Part shown: piece by piece, positions 46,192 through 58,165 of the stretch
Position numbering within the stretch: position 1 is the first letter of the stretch
Layout of the letters: the number at the start of each line of letters is the position of its first letter
Source of the DNA: Ovis canadensis
Lineage: Eukaryota; Chordata; Mammalia; Artiodactyla; Bovidae
Direction: 5' to 3'
DNA length: 64,000 nucleotides
Assembly: GCF_042477335.2 (NCBI RefSeq)
Contig: NC_091264.1
Coordinates: forward strand, 34,411,386-34,475,385
Made by a program: the position numbers and the translations under genes
Notes under the pieces: model-generated
Seen by the model: the letters and a program-made list of their open reading frames with translations, nothing else
Told to the model about the DNA's origin: nothing
Databases searched by the model: none

Positions 46192-49100
46192 TTGAGAGGA
46201 TAAATAAAACTAATAAACCATTAGCCAGACTCATCAAGAAACCAAGGGAGAAAATCAAATCAAAATGAAAGTGGAGAGATCACAACAGACAACATAGAAA
46301 TACAAAGGATCATAAGAGACTACTATCAGCAATTATATGCCAATAAAATGGACAACTTGGAAGAAATGGACAAATCCTTAGAAAAGTACAACTTTCCAAA
46401 ACTGAACCAGGAAGAAATAGAAAATCTTAACAGACCCATCACAAGCACGGAAATTGAAACTGTAATCAGACATCTTCCAGCAAACAAAAGCTCAGATCCA
46501 GATGGCTTCACAGCTGAATTCTACCAAAAATTTAGAGAAGAGCTAACACCTATCCTACTCAAACTCTTCCAGAAAATTGCAGAGGAAGGTAAACTTCCAA
46601 ACTCATTCTATGAGGCCACCATCACCCTAATACCAAAACCTGACAAAGACGCCACAAAAAAGAAAACTACAGGCCAATATCACTGATGAACACAGATGCA
46701 AAAATCCTTAACAAAATTCTAGCAATCAGAATCCAACAACACATTAAAAAGATCATACATCATGACAAAGTGGGCTTAATCCCAGGGATGTGAGGATTCT
46801 TCAATATCCTCAAATCAATCAATGTAATACACCACATTAACAAACTGAAAAATAAAAGCCATATGATTATCTCAATAGATTCAGAGAAAGCCTTTGACAA
46901 AATTAAACATCCATTTATGATTAAAAAAAAAACTCTCTAGCAAGCAGGAATAGAAGGAACATACCTCAACATAATAAAAGCTATGACAAACCCACAGTAA
47001 ACATTATCCTCAATGGTGAAAAATTGAAAGCATTTCCCCTAAAGTCAAGAACAAGACAAGGGTGCCCACTTTCACCACTACTATTCAACATAATTTTGGA
47101 AGTTTTGACCACAGAAATCAGAGCAGAAAAAGAAATAAAAAGAATCCAAATTGGAAAAGAAGAAGTAAAACTCTCACTGTTTGCAGATGACATGATCCTC
47201 TACATAGAAAACCATCAGAAAATTACTAAAGCTAATCAATGAAAATAGTAAAGTTGCAGGATATAAAATCAACACACAGAAATCCCTTGCATTCCTATAC
47301 ACTAATAAATAATGAGAAAGTAGAAAAAGAAATTAAGGAAACAATTCCATTCACCATTGTAACGAAAAGAATAAAATACTTGGGAGTATATCTACTTAAA
47401 GAAACAAAAGACTTCTATATAGAGAACTATAAAACACTGGTGAAAGAAATCAAAGAGGACACCAATAGATGGAGAAATATACCGTGTTCATGGATCAGAA
47501 GAATCAATATAGTGAAAATGAGTATACTACCCAAAGCAATCTATAGATTCAAAGCACTCCCTATCAAGCTGCCAATGGTATTTTTCACAGAGCTAGAACA
47601 AATAATTTCACAATTTGTATGGAAATACAAAAAACCTCGAATAGCCAAAGCAATCTTGAGAAAGAAGAATGGAACTGGAGGAATCAACCTGCCTGACTTC
47701 AGGCTCTACTACAAAGCCACAGTCATCAAGACAGTATGGTACTGGCACAAAGACAGAAATATAGATCAGTGGAACAAAATAGAAAGCCCAGAGATAAATC
47801 CATGCACCTATGGACACCTATCTTTGAGAAAGGAGGCAAGAATATGCAATTGAGAAAAGACAATCTCTTTAACAAGTGGTGCTGGGAAAAATAGTCAACC
47901 ACTTGTAAAAGAATGAAATTAGAACACTTTCTAACACCATACACAAAAATAAACTCAAAATGGATTAAAGATCTAAACATAAGACCAGAAACTATAAAAT
48001 TCCTAGAGGAGAACATAGGCAAAACACTCTCCGACATAAATCACAGCAGGATCCTCTCTGACCCACCTCCCAGAATACTGGAAATAAAAGCAAAAATAAA
48101 CAAGTGGGACCTAATTAACATTAAAAGCTTCTGCACAACAAAGGAAACTATAAGCAAGGTGAAAAGACAGCCTTCAGAATGGGAGAAAATAATAGCAAAT
48201 GAAGCAACTGACAAAGAATTAATCTCAAAAATATACAAGCAACTCTTGCAACTCAATTCCAGGAAAATAAACGACCCAATCAAAAAATGGGCCAAAGAAC
48301 TAAACAGACATTTCTCCAAAGAAGACATACAGATGGCTAACAAACACATGAAGATATGCTCAACATCACTCATTATCATAGAAATGCAAATCAAAACCAC
48401 AATGAGGTACCATTTTACGCCAGTCAGAATGGCTGCTATCCAAAAGTCTACAAGCAATAAATGCTGGAGAGGGTGTGGAGAAAAGGGAACCCTCTTACCC
48501 TGTTGGTGGGATTGCAAACTAGTACAGCCGTTATGGAGAACAGTGTGGAGATTCCTTAAAAAACTGGAAATAGAACTGCTTTATGACCCAGCAATCCCAC
48601 TGCTGGCCATACACACCGAGGAAACCAGAATTGAAAGAGACACGTGTACCCCAATGTTCATTGCAGCACTGTTTATAATAGCCAGGGCATGGAAGCAACC
48701 TAGATGACCATCAGCAGACAAATGGATAAGAAAGCTGTGGTACATATACGCAATGGAGTATTACTCAGACATTAAAAAGAATACATTTGAATCAGTTCTA
48801 ATGAGGTGGATGAAACTGGAGCCTATTATACAGAAAGAAGTTAGCCAGAAAGAAAAATACCAATACAGTATACTAATGCATATACATGGAATTTAGAAAG
48901 ATGGCAATGATAACCCTGTATGTGAGACAGCAAAAGAGACACAGATGTATAGAACAGTCTTTTGGACTCTGTGGGAGAGGGTGAGGGTAGGATGATTTGG
49001 GAGAATGGCATTGAAACATGTATAATATCATATGTGAAATGAATTGCCAGTCCAGGTTCGATGCATGATACAGGACACTCAGGGCTGGTGCACTGGGATG

Positions 49101-49256
49101 ACCCAGAGGGATGGTATGGGGAGGGAGGTGGGAGCGGGGTTCAGGATGGAGAACATGTGTACACCCGTGGTGGATTCATGTTGATGTATGGCAAAACCAA
49201 TACAATATTGTAAAGTAATTAGCCTCCAATTAAAAGAAATAAATTTATATTAAAAA
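46192..49256 (+). mobile_element. L1 LINE, 5'-truncated, ORF2 broken, with target-site duplication
   Basis: A 3.06 kb sense ruminant L1. It starts inside ORF2 upstream of the reverse transcriptase and runs to the 3' UTR and an A-rich end. Coding remnants: [49 protein letters not shown] (FADD catalytic motif) and the C-terminal [19 protein letters not shown] zinc-knuckle region. Frames break near 46,690, 46,790, 46,930, 47,240 and 47,850. AAGAAATGTG flanks it at 46,182-46,191 and 49,257-49,266. The 3' UTR (gatgtatggcaaaaccaata) is shared with the copy at 63,691-63,895. Confidence 0.95.
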
Positions 49257-49370
49257 AAGAAATGTGGAGTTGTTTCATAGTCAGAATTGACATAACTTCT
49301 AAAGAGTTGATCAGAAATCAGTATCACCTTTCTAGATTTTTTCTTAAGAAATAAGAAAATAAATAGTTCT

Positions 49371-49845
49371 TGTTATGGCAGTCTGAACATGAGTTGGAAA
49401 AAAATTCCCAGACACTGAATATTGCAGAAAGGAGTGAGTTTATTAAGAACAAAGAGCAGAGATAATGTGGGCACCGAGAACACAGTGGACTGACCTCCTG
49501 ACAGGCCAGGGAGAGTCAACAGGACACTGTTAAAAGAGCAGCCAGGCTCAACTTTTCATATAGCCAGTTTTTATAATTTCAAGACAAAATTCCTGTTGGA
49601 AGGTTAGCATTAGGTGATTGGTTAGGACACTAAAGGGTGAGCAATGAGGTAGGCATTTTGGTCTAAGTTAGGGGCAGAAAGCCTGCTGGTGATGATTTGG
49701 GGTTTTTTTGCAAAGGGGCTCAGTCAGTTTCAGAGGTGACCGTGGTTCTGGGCTCCTCTTCTGTTGCCTTGGTACAAGGCCTTGCACCTGTGATCTTGCG
49801 ACAAGACTCTATAGTTCTTTCAGGGATCTGTAAGAAATGTAGAGA
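49371..49845 (-). mobile_element. possible solo LTR
   Basis: Minus strand has one AATAAA (49,444-49,439) about 70 bases before a possible end at a cagactgccataaca sequence, as in a retroviral R-U5 segment. No internal retroviral genes adjoin it. Ends and family are uncertain. Confidence 0.35.
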
Positions 49846-49884
49846 TGACTATTGGCTCAGACTCACTCCTTTCCCACTCACCTG

Positions 49885-50440
49885 CCCTGTGGAAGGTAGC
49901 TTCTAAAGTGGACCCTGATGCCACCCACATCCTCTTGTAGTCATCCCACCCCCCCCCCCCACTGCCCCATCTTGAGCAGTCTGGACCTTGGTGACTCACT
50001 CCTGATCAATAGAACAATGGGAAAGATGGTGGGATGTCATTCTGATCACTAGGTTACAGGAGATTGCCACCTCTGTCTTGTAAGCAGACTGTATTTGCCT
50101 CCTTGGCCTTCATGGTTGGCTGAAGTAAATGGACTTGTTGGAGAGGCCAGTGTGGCAAGGGACTGAGAGTGATCTCTGACAGTAGCCAGCAGACTGTGGA
50201 GGCCCTTCAGTCCAGCCGCCCTTAAGGAATAGCATTCTAACAATAACCTGAGTGAGCTTGAATGTGATCTTTCCTCAGTCAAGCTTCCAGATGAGACCAC
50301 CTGACCCAGCCTTGTGAGTAGCCCCGAAGTAGCTAAGCTGGATTCTCGACCCACGGAAATGAAATCATATATGTGAGTTGCTCAAACCACTAACTTCGCA
50401 GTAACTTATTAAGTGGAAATAGATAACAAATACAAACACC
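49885..50440 (+). mobile_element. MLT1-type MaLR LTR
   Basis: ttctaaagtggaccctgatg, ccttggtgactcactcctga, gtggcaagggactgagagtg and tcaagcttccagatgagacc follow the MLT1 order. The end (taacttattaagtggaaatagataac) matches as well. A poly-C run lies at about 49,949-49,961. Ancient, non-coding. Confidence 0.7.
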
Positions 50441-50892
50441 CCAAGTGGGTTTAGCTGTGAGAGTAGGGACCAGTCTATGTCACAGTTGACTGGGGTACAT
50501 GCTTACCTAATAAGAGATAAGAGAGGGCAGACTGTCTCCGTGATTCAGAAAGACAGCAGACAGGCTGCTCATATATGGAAATAAATTACCCAGATGTCCA
50601 ATTAAAACCAGGACTGGCAATTGAAGTTCACAGGAGAAGTGAGAAATCCCTAAGAGGGATGCAGCTATATTTGGGCCAGACTCTCAGCAGCAGCAGCTGG
50701 TATATGAACTAGGCTGAGCCTTGCTTTGAAGAAAGCTCTGAGTCTCATGGGGTAGAAACACTGACTATAACCATGTAGTTAAAAGCTTTAGACAGGGTTG
50801 AGAAAGCCAGGTAATCATTAGGAGAAGTCTCAGGCTAAGTAGATTTTCCTTTACTGGAATCCCTAAAAAAATAGGAGTAATTAAAAAAAAAA

Positions 50893-51075
50893 GTACTTAT
50901 TTATTTGGCACTGGTTCTTGATTGTGTCATGTGGTGTCTTCACCCTTCATCACTGCATGCAAGATCTTTAGTTGCAGCATGCTAACTCTTAGCTGCAGCA
51001 AGTGGGATCTGATTTCCTGACCAGGGATGGAATCTGGGCCCCCTGCACTGGGAGTGCAGAGCGTAAGCCAGTCCC
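50893..51075 (-). repeat. CHR SINE
   Basis: Reverse: poly-A/T start, tgcatgcaagatctttagtt, gcaagtgggatctgatttcc and gaccagggatggaatctgg. Diverged. Confidence 0.78.
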
Positions 51076-51211
51076 AAGGAATAATCTTAAATTGTTAAAT
51101 AGCAAGAATTTGAATTGATTATCACAATATTTCAGTATTTCTGTCCAGTGAGCAATTTTCTTTCTTTCCTCCTCTCCTATCTTGTCACCATAACTGCTGA
51201 TGCTTTGTGTG

Positions 51212-51600
51212 CTAGTCAACCTAGGTTGCCATAACAAAATTCTACAAGCTGGGTGGCTTAGACAATGGAAATTTATTTTGTCTTAGTTATGAAGGCTTAA
51301 ATTCCCAGGTCAAGGTGCCAGCAGGGTTCAGTTCTGGTGGGATCCCTCATCTTTGCTTAAAAATGGCCACCCTCTTGTCATGTGCTCACATGGCCTTTTC
51401 TGTGTATGGGAAGAGACAGAGATCTCTGGCGTGTCTTCCTCTTCTTACAAAGACACTAGTCCTATCAGATTAAGGCCCCATTCTCTTGACCTTAGTGAAT
51501 ATTAATTATCTCTGTAAAACCCTCGCCATTAAATACAGTCACATAAGACTTCTACATATGGATTGTGAAGGGGACACATTTCTGTCCATAACACTTTCCA
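51212..51600 (-). mobile_element. MaLR-type (MST/MLT1) LTR remnant
   Basis: Reverse LTR: ttgccataacaaaattctac, aagctgggtggcttagacaa, aggtcaaggtgccagcaggg, gctcacatggccttttctgt and ggacacatttctgtccataac. Nearly full LTR length, no coding content. Confidence 0.72.
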
Positions 51601-51627
51601 ACCGCTAAATACCTTAAAAAGTAAGCT

Positions 51628-51748
51628 CAGTTAGGGCAGGAACTTGGATTGTCTTTTTCACCAAGATACCTCATTTTCCCAAAGCCTATTACAGTGCCTG
51701 GAACAGAGTAGGTTCTCAGTAAATGTTTTTTAAGTAAATGAATGAAAG
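51628..51748 (+). repeat. L2 LINE 3' end
   Basis: gggcaggaacttggattgtc, acagtgcctggaacagagta and ctcagtaaatgttttttaag plus aatgaatgaa are the conserved L2 terminus. Confidence 0.75.
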
Positions 51749-51749
51749 T

Positions 51750-52334
51750 CTTTTTCTCCCATCTGATTGAGATTGCAATCAAGGAGTCTGGGAGAATAGG
51801 TCAAGGAGCCAGGTATTTAATTCTTCATTAAGGGTGGACAGTTTTCACATTGTCTTGTATAAAGTTCCTTCTGGTTTTATTACAAGGTCTGTGTATATCA
51901 CTGGGGTTTCCAAATCATCTGATTTTTTCACCCAATTCCTTCATCTAAGATTTATTGATCACCTAATAGATGCTCAGAGTGGGATCATGTGCTGTGGGTC
52001 AAGCTAAGGAGGAAAAGGCAAGTTCCTTGCTCTTAAAACATTTGCCAGGAGCTTATTGAGGGATGTGTGTGTGTCTGTGTGGTGGGGGCAGGGGAGGAGG
52101 AGCTTGGGGGGCAGTCATGTAACCACACAACTATAATATACACACAAAAAACCACTGAAAGAGCCCATTTCCCTTCCCAGAGGTTTAGTAAGAGAATCCA
52201 GTCCTAAATAAAACAGAAGGATTACATACTAGTTACCTAGCACGAGCTTTCTTGATGGCAGGACTGCTTAAGAACTGATAGAAGTAGCTCATGTAAGATT
52301 TGGCAGCACTTTGAAACCTGTTCGCATAAAACTC
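51750..52334. other. intergenic, no gene seen
   Basis: Short TG run near 52,067-52,082 followed by a G-rich patch. No gene or secure repeat. Confidence 0.45.
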
Positions 52335-52830
52335 CAGGAACCTATTGGCAGGACAGGAGTAGAGATGCAGACATAGAGAACAAAATTGTGGACCCGGAGT
52401 TGGGGGAGGGGAGGGTGGGACAAATTAAGACAGTCCCATTGACATATATACACTACCATGTATAGATTAGATTGCTAGTGAGAAGTTGCTGTATAGTGTA
52501 TAGCACAGGGAATTCAGCTCAGTGATGTGATGATCTAGAGGGGTGGGATGGGGGTGAGTAGGAAGGAGGCTCAAGAAGGAGGGGATATATGTATACACAC
52601 AAGAGCCTCGGGTTTGATCCCTGGTTGGGAAGATCCCCTGGCAACCCACTCCAGTATTCTTGCCTGGAAAATCTCATGGAGAGAGGAGCCTGGTGGGTTA
52701 CAGTCCATGGGGTCACAAAGAGTTGGACACAACTGCATGAGTGGCTGAGCACACATGCATGGATAGCTGATTCATGTTGTTGTAGAGCAGAAAATGACAC
52801 AACATTGTAAGGCAATTATATGCCAATCAA
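52335..52830 (+). mobile_element. L1 3' end, split by Bov-tA
   Basis: gcaggacaggagtagagatg, ggagggtgggacaaattaag and ccattgacatatatacacta, then after a SINE gctgattcatgttgttgtag and caattatatgccaatc. Sense. Confidence 0.75.
52605..52765 (+). repeat. Bov-tA SINE, head truncated
   Basis: Starts at the B box (ctcgggtttgatccctggtt), continues through the BovA body to caactgcatgagtggctgag. A short internal loss follows gatcccctgg. Confidence 0.85.
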
Positions 52831-54469
52831 AAATAATCTTCCCACTAAAAAACTCCATTACAAAGCACCTGAGAGAATAAGAAATATTCTCAGTGATTGG
52901 CTCTTATCTTCAGACACGGAGAGTTTGAAGGCCTACAATGAAACTACAAATAGGAGTGGGCTCAAATGTTTATCTTCCAAGGTGCAGGAAGGGTAAAAAG
53001 AGGGCAAGGAAGGAAGCAAAGGGCTAAGTGCATGCCAGGCAAGCTGGCTCGAACAGCAGGTAAGGGGCAGACAGATCCCCATGTTTTTTAGGATCCCCCA
53101 GACTGATCTTCTCAGACTGTGCCAACATCTATAAGAAAATTCTTCAAATCTTTGTGGCCATCCTGGGAAGGCCACCTAGCAACAGGACCCGGAATGTCCT
53201 GGGTGTTTAAGCTGCCATGTCCCCAATGGTATTTGTGCTGAAAAGGACAACCATGGTGAGGCGGCATCAAATTACAGCCAGACCCCTAGTACGAGGCCTT
53301 GCCTAGTCACTCCTTAACCTCCAAATAACTCAACTCGCATTGTACACGTTTGCATGTGCGGATCACGCTTACTTTGTTATGATTCCCCCTAGTATTTGTG
53401 ACTTGGTTTGCTCCCTGTGGGGCCCTGCCTAGATCAACCACAAACCTGTCTGAGCTTTCAGAGACTGAACCCGTATTTCTCACACTTCTTTCTAATGAGG
53501 GAATCTATGAATCCAGGGACCAGTGCCAACTCCCACTGTCCAGTTCCAGAAAGAAAGCATGACAAGAGACCTAACAAAGAAAGTTCTGCCTACCCTTCTG
53601 GGGCCAGAAACAACATTAGATGACCGAGCTGGTGACAGATGTAGAGTGGGGCACTGTAGGTCTCAGAACAGGGCCAGATAGTGATGTGGAAGCATCCTGA
53701 GGCCCTGGAGGGTTTCCCACTTGGTGTCATCCCCAGCATCTATTGGGTGTTAGATCTTTCACTTGCGGCATCATCTGGTGGCTCGTGGGCATTAAGTGGG
53801 ATCAAACCACACAGCATGTGTGTCAACACTTTACCACTCCTCAGGTCCAGTGGTGATAGATGGATTAGCTGTTGCCACTGGCCATGGTTACCCCACCCTA
53901 CAAGAGTTGGGTGCGGTGTCTTGTTAACCATAGGCTCTGGACATGGATGGCCAGAGCTGACAGCTAAGTGCTTTGGGCATTTATTTAACTTTGCTCATCT
54001 AAGCCTCCTCTTCCTTGAAGAAGTGAAACTAGAAATTTGGGGGCATAATGGGTACTGGGTACCACTGGAGTGAGTGGCTGGCAGTGGGGGATGCAGGTGT
54101 CACCCTCTGTACAAAGGCAGCTTGCAGACTGAATGATTATCTTCTCTGTCCACTCCCAGAATCCTGGCCCCCAGACTTCAGCCTTCCAGATTAGATGGCT
54201 CTTCCTTGTGAATTTTAGTTAATGATAATGCATTAAATATTGATTCATTAATTGTAACAAATGCAACTTAACTAATGTAAGCAATCGATGGTAGGGAAAG
54301 CTGCAAACAGCATTTATAGAAACTGTCTGGATTTGTTTCATGACTTTTCCGTAAATCTCAAACTGTTCTTAAAAAATAAAGTCTAATAGGAAAAATGGTT
54401 ATTGTGTTGTATTGAACTCCATAATTATGTAATTAAATTATTCCTAAACTCCAAAAAATGGGGGGCTAG
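52831..54469. other. intergenic, no assignable feature
   Basis: A 1.6 kb stretch without young repeats. A 130-codon open frame at 53,681-54,073 has no recognisable domain. Parts of 53,400-54,000 read like an old LTR retroelement, but I cannot assign a family. Confidence 0.4.
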
Positions 54470-54730
54470 ACACATATACACTACTATATTTAAAATAGAT
54501 AACCAATAGTTCAGTTCAGTCACTCAGTCGCATCTGACTTTTTAACAAGGACCTGCCAAATGGCACGCGGAACTATACTCAACATTATGCAATAAACTAA
54601 ATAGGATAAGATTTTGAAAAAAAAAAAAAGATACATGTTTATGTATAAGTGGATAACTTTGCTGTATACCTGAAACTAACACAATATTGTAAATCAACAG
54701 CAGTCCAAGACAACATAAAAATATATTTAA
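54470..54730 (+). mobile_element. L1 3' end carrying a 37-bp insertion
   Basis: gacacatatacactactata, aggacctgccaaatggcacg, then poly-A (about 54,617-54,629) and ttgctgtatacctgaaacta to gtaaatcaac. Interrupted at 54,507-54,543. Confidence 0.8.
54507..54543 (-). repeat. ultra-short BovB/BovA 3' terminus insertion
   Basis: Only the terminal ttcagttcagtcactcagtcg plus catctgac is present, inside L1. Flanks aaccaa and aacaa may be a degraded duplication. Confidence 0.7.
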
Positions 54731-54947
54731 AAAATAAGGTACTATTGTCTATAAAAAAGAAGGCAAGACAGAGTTTGAAAGCCCTGACATCAAGGTTAAC
54801 CTACAGTGAAGTTCAGAGTCAATAAGCTCCACTTATAACCACACAGTCAATCCAATTACATGTTCAGTGCCTCACCCAAAATATGAGCAAAGCACCAAGC
54901 ATCTCAGGAGCAGGGAGAGAACTTCTAACACAGAGTTTCTTAGCCTT

Positions 54948-54993
54948 GCTGCTGCTAAGTCGCTTTAGTCATGTCCACCTCTGTGTGACCCCT
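54948..54993 (-). repeat. ultra-short BovA2 3' end insertion
   Basis: 46 bases: gctgctgctaagtcgcttta to ctctgtgtgaccc. AGCCTT flanks it at 54,942-54,947 and 54,995-55,000. Confidence 0.75.
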
Positions 54994-55059
54994 CAGCCTT
55001 AGCACTTTTGATATTTGGGGCCACTTCTGTGCATTGTAAGTTCCTTAGAAGCATGCTTG

Positions 55060-55368
55060 AAAGTGAAAGTGAAAGTCTCTCAGTCATGTCCGACTCTGCC
55101 ACCCCATGGACTGTACAGTCCATGGAATTCTCCAGGCCAGAATACTGGAGTGGGTAGCCTTTCCCTTCTCCAGGGGATCTTTCCAACCCAGGGATCAAAC
55201 CCAGGTCTCCCACATTGCAGGCAGATTCTTTACTATCTGAGCCACAAGGAAAGCCCAAGAATACTGGAGTGGGTAGCCTATCCCTTCTCCAGCAGATCTT
55301 CCCGACCCAGGAACCAAACCGGGGTTTCCTGCATTGCAGGAGGATTCTTTACCAACTGAGCTATCAGC
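55060..55368 (-). repeat. Bov-tA SINE, dimeric form
   Basis: Reverse with two tRNA heads (gagccacaaggaaagccc and gagctatcagcgaag). GAAGCATGCTTG (55,048-55,059) and GAAGCATCCTTG (55,369-55,380) flank it with one mismatch. Confidence 0.92.
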
Positions 55369-55499
55369 GAAGCATCCTTGGCCTCTAGCTATCACATTCT
55401 AGTAGCACAAATCTCCAGTTGTGACAAAAGTGTCCCCTGGGGGCAAAATCTTTCCCTATCAAGAACTACTGCTCAAACATAAGAGAGACAGAAAGAGAG

Positions 55500-55774
55500 A
55501 GCTAAGCTAAGCTAAGCCACGTCAGTCGTGTCCGACTCTGTGCGACCCCATAGATGGCAGCCCACCAGGCTCCCCCGTCCCTGGGATTCTCCAGGCAAAA
55601 ACACTGGAGTGGGTTGCCATTTCCTTCTCCAATGCATGGAAGTGAAAAGTGAAAGTGAAGTCGCTCAGTCGTGTCAGACCCTCAGCGACCCCATGGACTG
55701 CAGCCTTCCAGGCTCCTCCATCCATGGGATTTTCCAGGCAAGAGTACTGGAGTGAGGTGCTATTGCCTTCTCTG
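55500..55774 (-). repeat. BovA2 SINE with GCTAA tail
   Basis: Reverse complete dimer, with a (GCTAA)n tail at 55,499-55,517. The agagag flanks are too simple to prove a duplication. Confidence 0.93.
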
Positions 55775-55799
55775 AAGAGAGAGAGGATTATCAAGTAAA

Positions 55800-57002
55800 T
55801 AGCAAAAAAGGAAACAGGAAGAAAACAGAATGCAGAAAATCATAGAAATGAGCAAAAAATATCTCAAGAGTGATGAGAAGAAACTGTATTAGCGGAAAAA
55901 AACAGGTTGTCACAAGAAAGAAAAATTTCAGGAATGAAAAAAAAAATCAAATGCATGTTAATAGAAGGAAACCATTGACTAGAAAGGCTAAAGAGAAAGT
56001 TGGAACAAATTTCCCAGAGTATGGAACAAAAATGGCAAAGAGATAGAATATTGTAGTGAGTGAGAGGAAAGAAAAGATTAGATCATTTTAGGTTACCTAA
56101 GATCCAATAATGGCTCTTGTAAAAGAGAGAACATAAAAGATAAAGAGTAGGGATGTTTCAAGTAATTAGTTCAAGAAAAATGTCCATAATAGCAGAATAT
56201 GAGTTGTAGATTGAAAGGACCCATTAGGAATCCAGTACCTGAATTTTCTAAACAGTTGGGACAAAGCAGTCCTACAAGGACCCAGGGAAGAAGTACAGGT
56301 TCCATCCAAGATTCAGAAATGAGAATGACCTGTTGCTTCTAGAAGCTAGAAGAGCAGTGGAGCGCTGCCTTCACTCTCTAGAAGACATTCCAACAAACCA
56401 AACTATCAGTCAAGTGTGAAAATGCAGTGAGACCTGTGTGGTCTTGTTCAATGTATCTTTCATGCTTCCTTTGTCAGGGATGCTATTGGAAAATATCCTA
56501 TGTCAAAACTAGACACCTTTCTCCCCATCCATGTGTTCATGAGCATATGTGGCTCTGATGGACCCACTAGGATACTCTTTCATCTGGTCAGGAAGCTAGT
56601 CTTGGGGACTTGGCCATGGGGCCACTCTGCAGCTGGGGCCAGGGCTGGCATTGGGGTGGCAGTTGCACCCCAGGCCCTGCTGCAGCACGGGACATGGGCT
56701 CTGCAGAGCAGGATCTGAACTTGGGCACACTGGATAAACAACTATAGATCTTGCTTTTAGAAAAAATGACCCCACAGGCAAATCCCAACTCTGTTGGGGG
56801 AACAATGATTTCATTAATAATTACAACTAGTCCAAGAGGCCCCACAATCCTTCCTGCCCAGCCTTCCAAATCTTCTAACTCAGTTACTGGGTGAGAATAG
56901 AAAATAGTGCAAAAAAGCCAAGGAGGGCAGAACAAAGTATCTCAATCATTTCAGCCTTTTCTGGGTTTCCTATTTCCAACTTAAACCAAAGGCACTTGGT
57001 AA
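55800..57002. other. intergenic, no gene seen
   Basis: Purine-rich AT-rich DNA at 55,800-56,160, then a GC-richer patch around 56,600-56,720 with overlapping short open frames. No domain or exon support. Confidence 0.5.
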
Positions 57003-57004
57003 CA

Positions 57005-57010
57005 CGTGCG

Positions 57011-57047
<37 letters not shown>
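57005..57047. repeat. compound (CG)n(CA)n microsatellite
   Basis: gtgcgcgcgcgcgcacac followed by a CA run. Alternating purine-pyrimidine throughout. Confidence 0.95.
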
Positions 57048-57049
<2 letters not shown>

Positions 57050-57737
57050 TTAACCTAAGATGTAGTTTCCCTTTAGAAATCTAAAAGCTCCTGAATCGAC
57101 TCCAAAAACACTTCACCAGACTCTTTTTGAAAGGAGCAGATGAATGAGTTGGACAGCAAACTTTTTGCTTGGAAATTTCCCTTTCTCAGATTGCAGATTT
57201 AAGGGGAGAGCCTGCCAAGTGTTCAGCAATGCTGTGCATGGTGGCTTCTGGCAGGGACTCTCTGTACCCGCAGCTAAATGAAGGTTTCCCTGCGTCACTG
57301 ATTTACCATTCTTCATCACCTGCTCTGTCCCCCCTTTCCCACAGCAAGGTCTTCTAAACAACTTGGGAAGAGAGAAAAAACTAAAACTCTAACTGTGCAG
57401 GACCCCACGCGGCTTTCTCAGGACAGACCTTCTCCCCTATCTTCTGCTTTAGTTCGTCTCTGAAGCACCTAGATAATAGTACTTGATGCACACTTCCTGA
57501 GTTGCTTTGCAGACATAATCTCTGCTGCCCACCCCACCCCCTCAAATGGAAGATGTTAACTACTCGATGACCCTGAGCACAGAGCCCCAGGCCTCCTGGA
57601 GCCTAAGCACTGATAGTGTTTACCCCTGTGACACCACCCTGCTATCTTACCACCAACCAATCAGAGAATTGTGCAGGAGCTGATTACAGATCCTGTGACC
57701 CCTCTCCCTCACCAGGCTTTTATTTTTAACCTTTTAT
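57050..57737. other. intergenic, no gene seen
   Basis: No repeat or exon recognised apart from a T/A-rich patch at the right edge next to the SINE. Confidence 0.45.
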
Positions 57738-57937
57738 TTTGGTGGCTCAGACGGTAAAGCCTGCAATGCAGGAGACCCAGGTTCTATTCCTGGGTCGGGA
57801 AGATCCCCTGGAGAAGGAAATGGTAATCCACTCTAGCACTCTTGCCTGGAAAATCCCATGGACGGAGGAGCCTGATAGGCTACAGTCCATGGGGTCGCAA
57901 AGAGTCGGACACGACTGAGCGACTTCACTTCACACAG
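57738..57937 (+). repeat. Bov-tA SINE
   Basis: Head ttggtggctcagacggtaaag (its 5' end shortened), B box caggttctattcctggg and a well preserved BovA body ending gactgagcgacttcacttc. Confidence 0.93.
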
Positions 57938-57939
57938 CC

Positions 57940-58165
57940 AATTAACAATGTGAGAGTTTCAGGAGGACAGCAAAAGGACTCAGCCATACATATACATGTA
58001 TCCATTCTCCTCCAAACTCCCCTCCCATCCAGGCTGCCACATAACAGTAAGCAGCGTTCCCTGTGCTGGACAGTAGGCCCTTGTTGGTTATCCATTTTAA
58101 ATACAATGGTGTGTACATGTCAATTCCAAAGTCCCTATCTCTTTCCCCCATACTTCCTCCTTGGC
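57940..58165 (-). mobile_element. L1 3' end fragment
   Basis: Reverse L1: catacatatacatgtatcca, ccctgtgctggacagtaggc and gttggttatccattttaaat, adjoining the Bov-tA on its left. Confidence 0.75.

Larger units (their letters stand above)
54933..55470. mobile_element. MER20-like hAT remnant, split twice
   Basis: Pieces gagtttcttagcctt, tagcacttttgatatttggg, ttctgtgcattgtaag and, after the SINE, tccagttgtgacaaaagtgtc and ccctgggggcaaaatc line up along the MER20 body. SINE sequences interrupt at 54,948-54,993 and 55,060-55,368. Confidence 0.65.

Noticed and set aside
48041-48517. 158-codon minus-strand frame
   Set aside because: Antisense shadow of L1 ORF2.
53681-54073. 130-codon open frame, considered as an endogenous retroviral gene piece
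   Set aside because: No conserved retroviral motif can be seen, and no adjacent LTR is secure.
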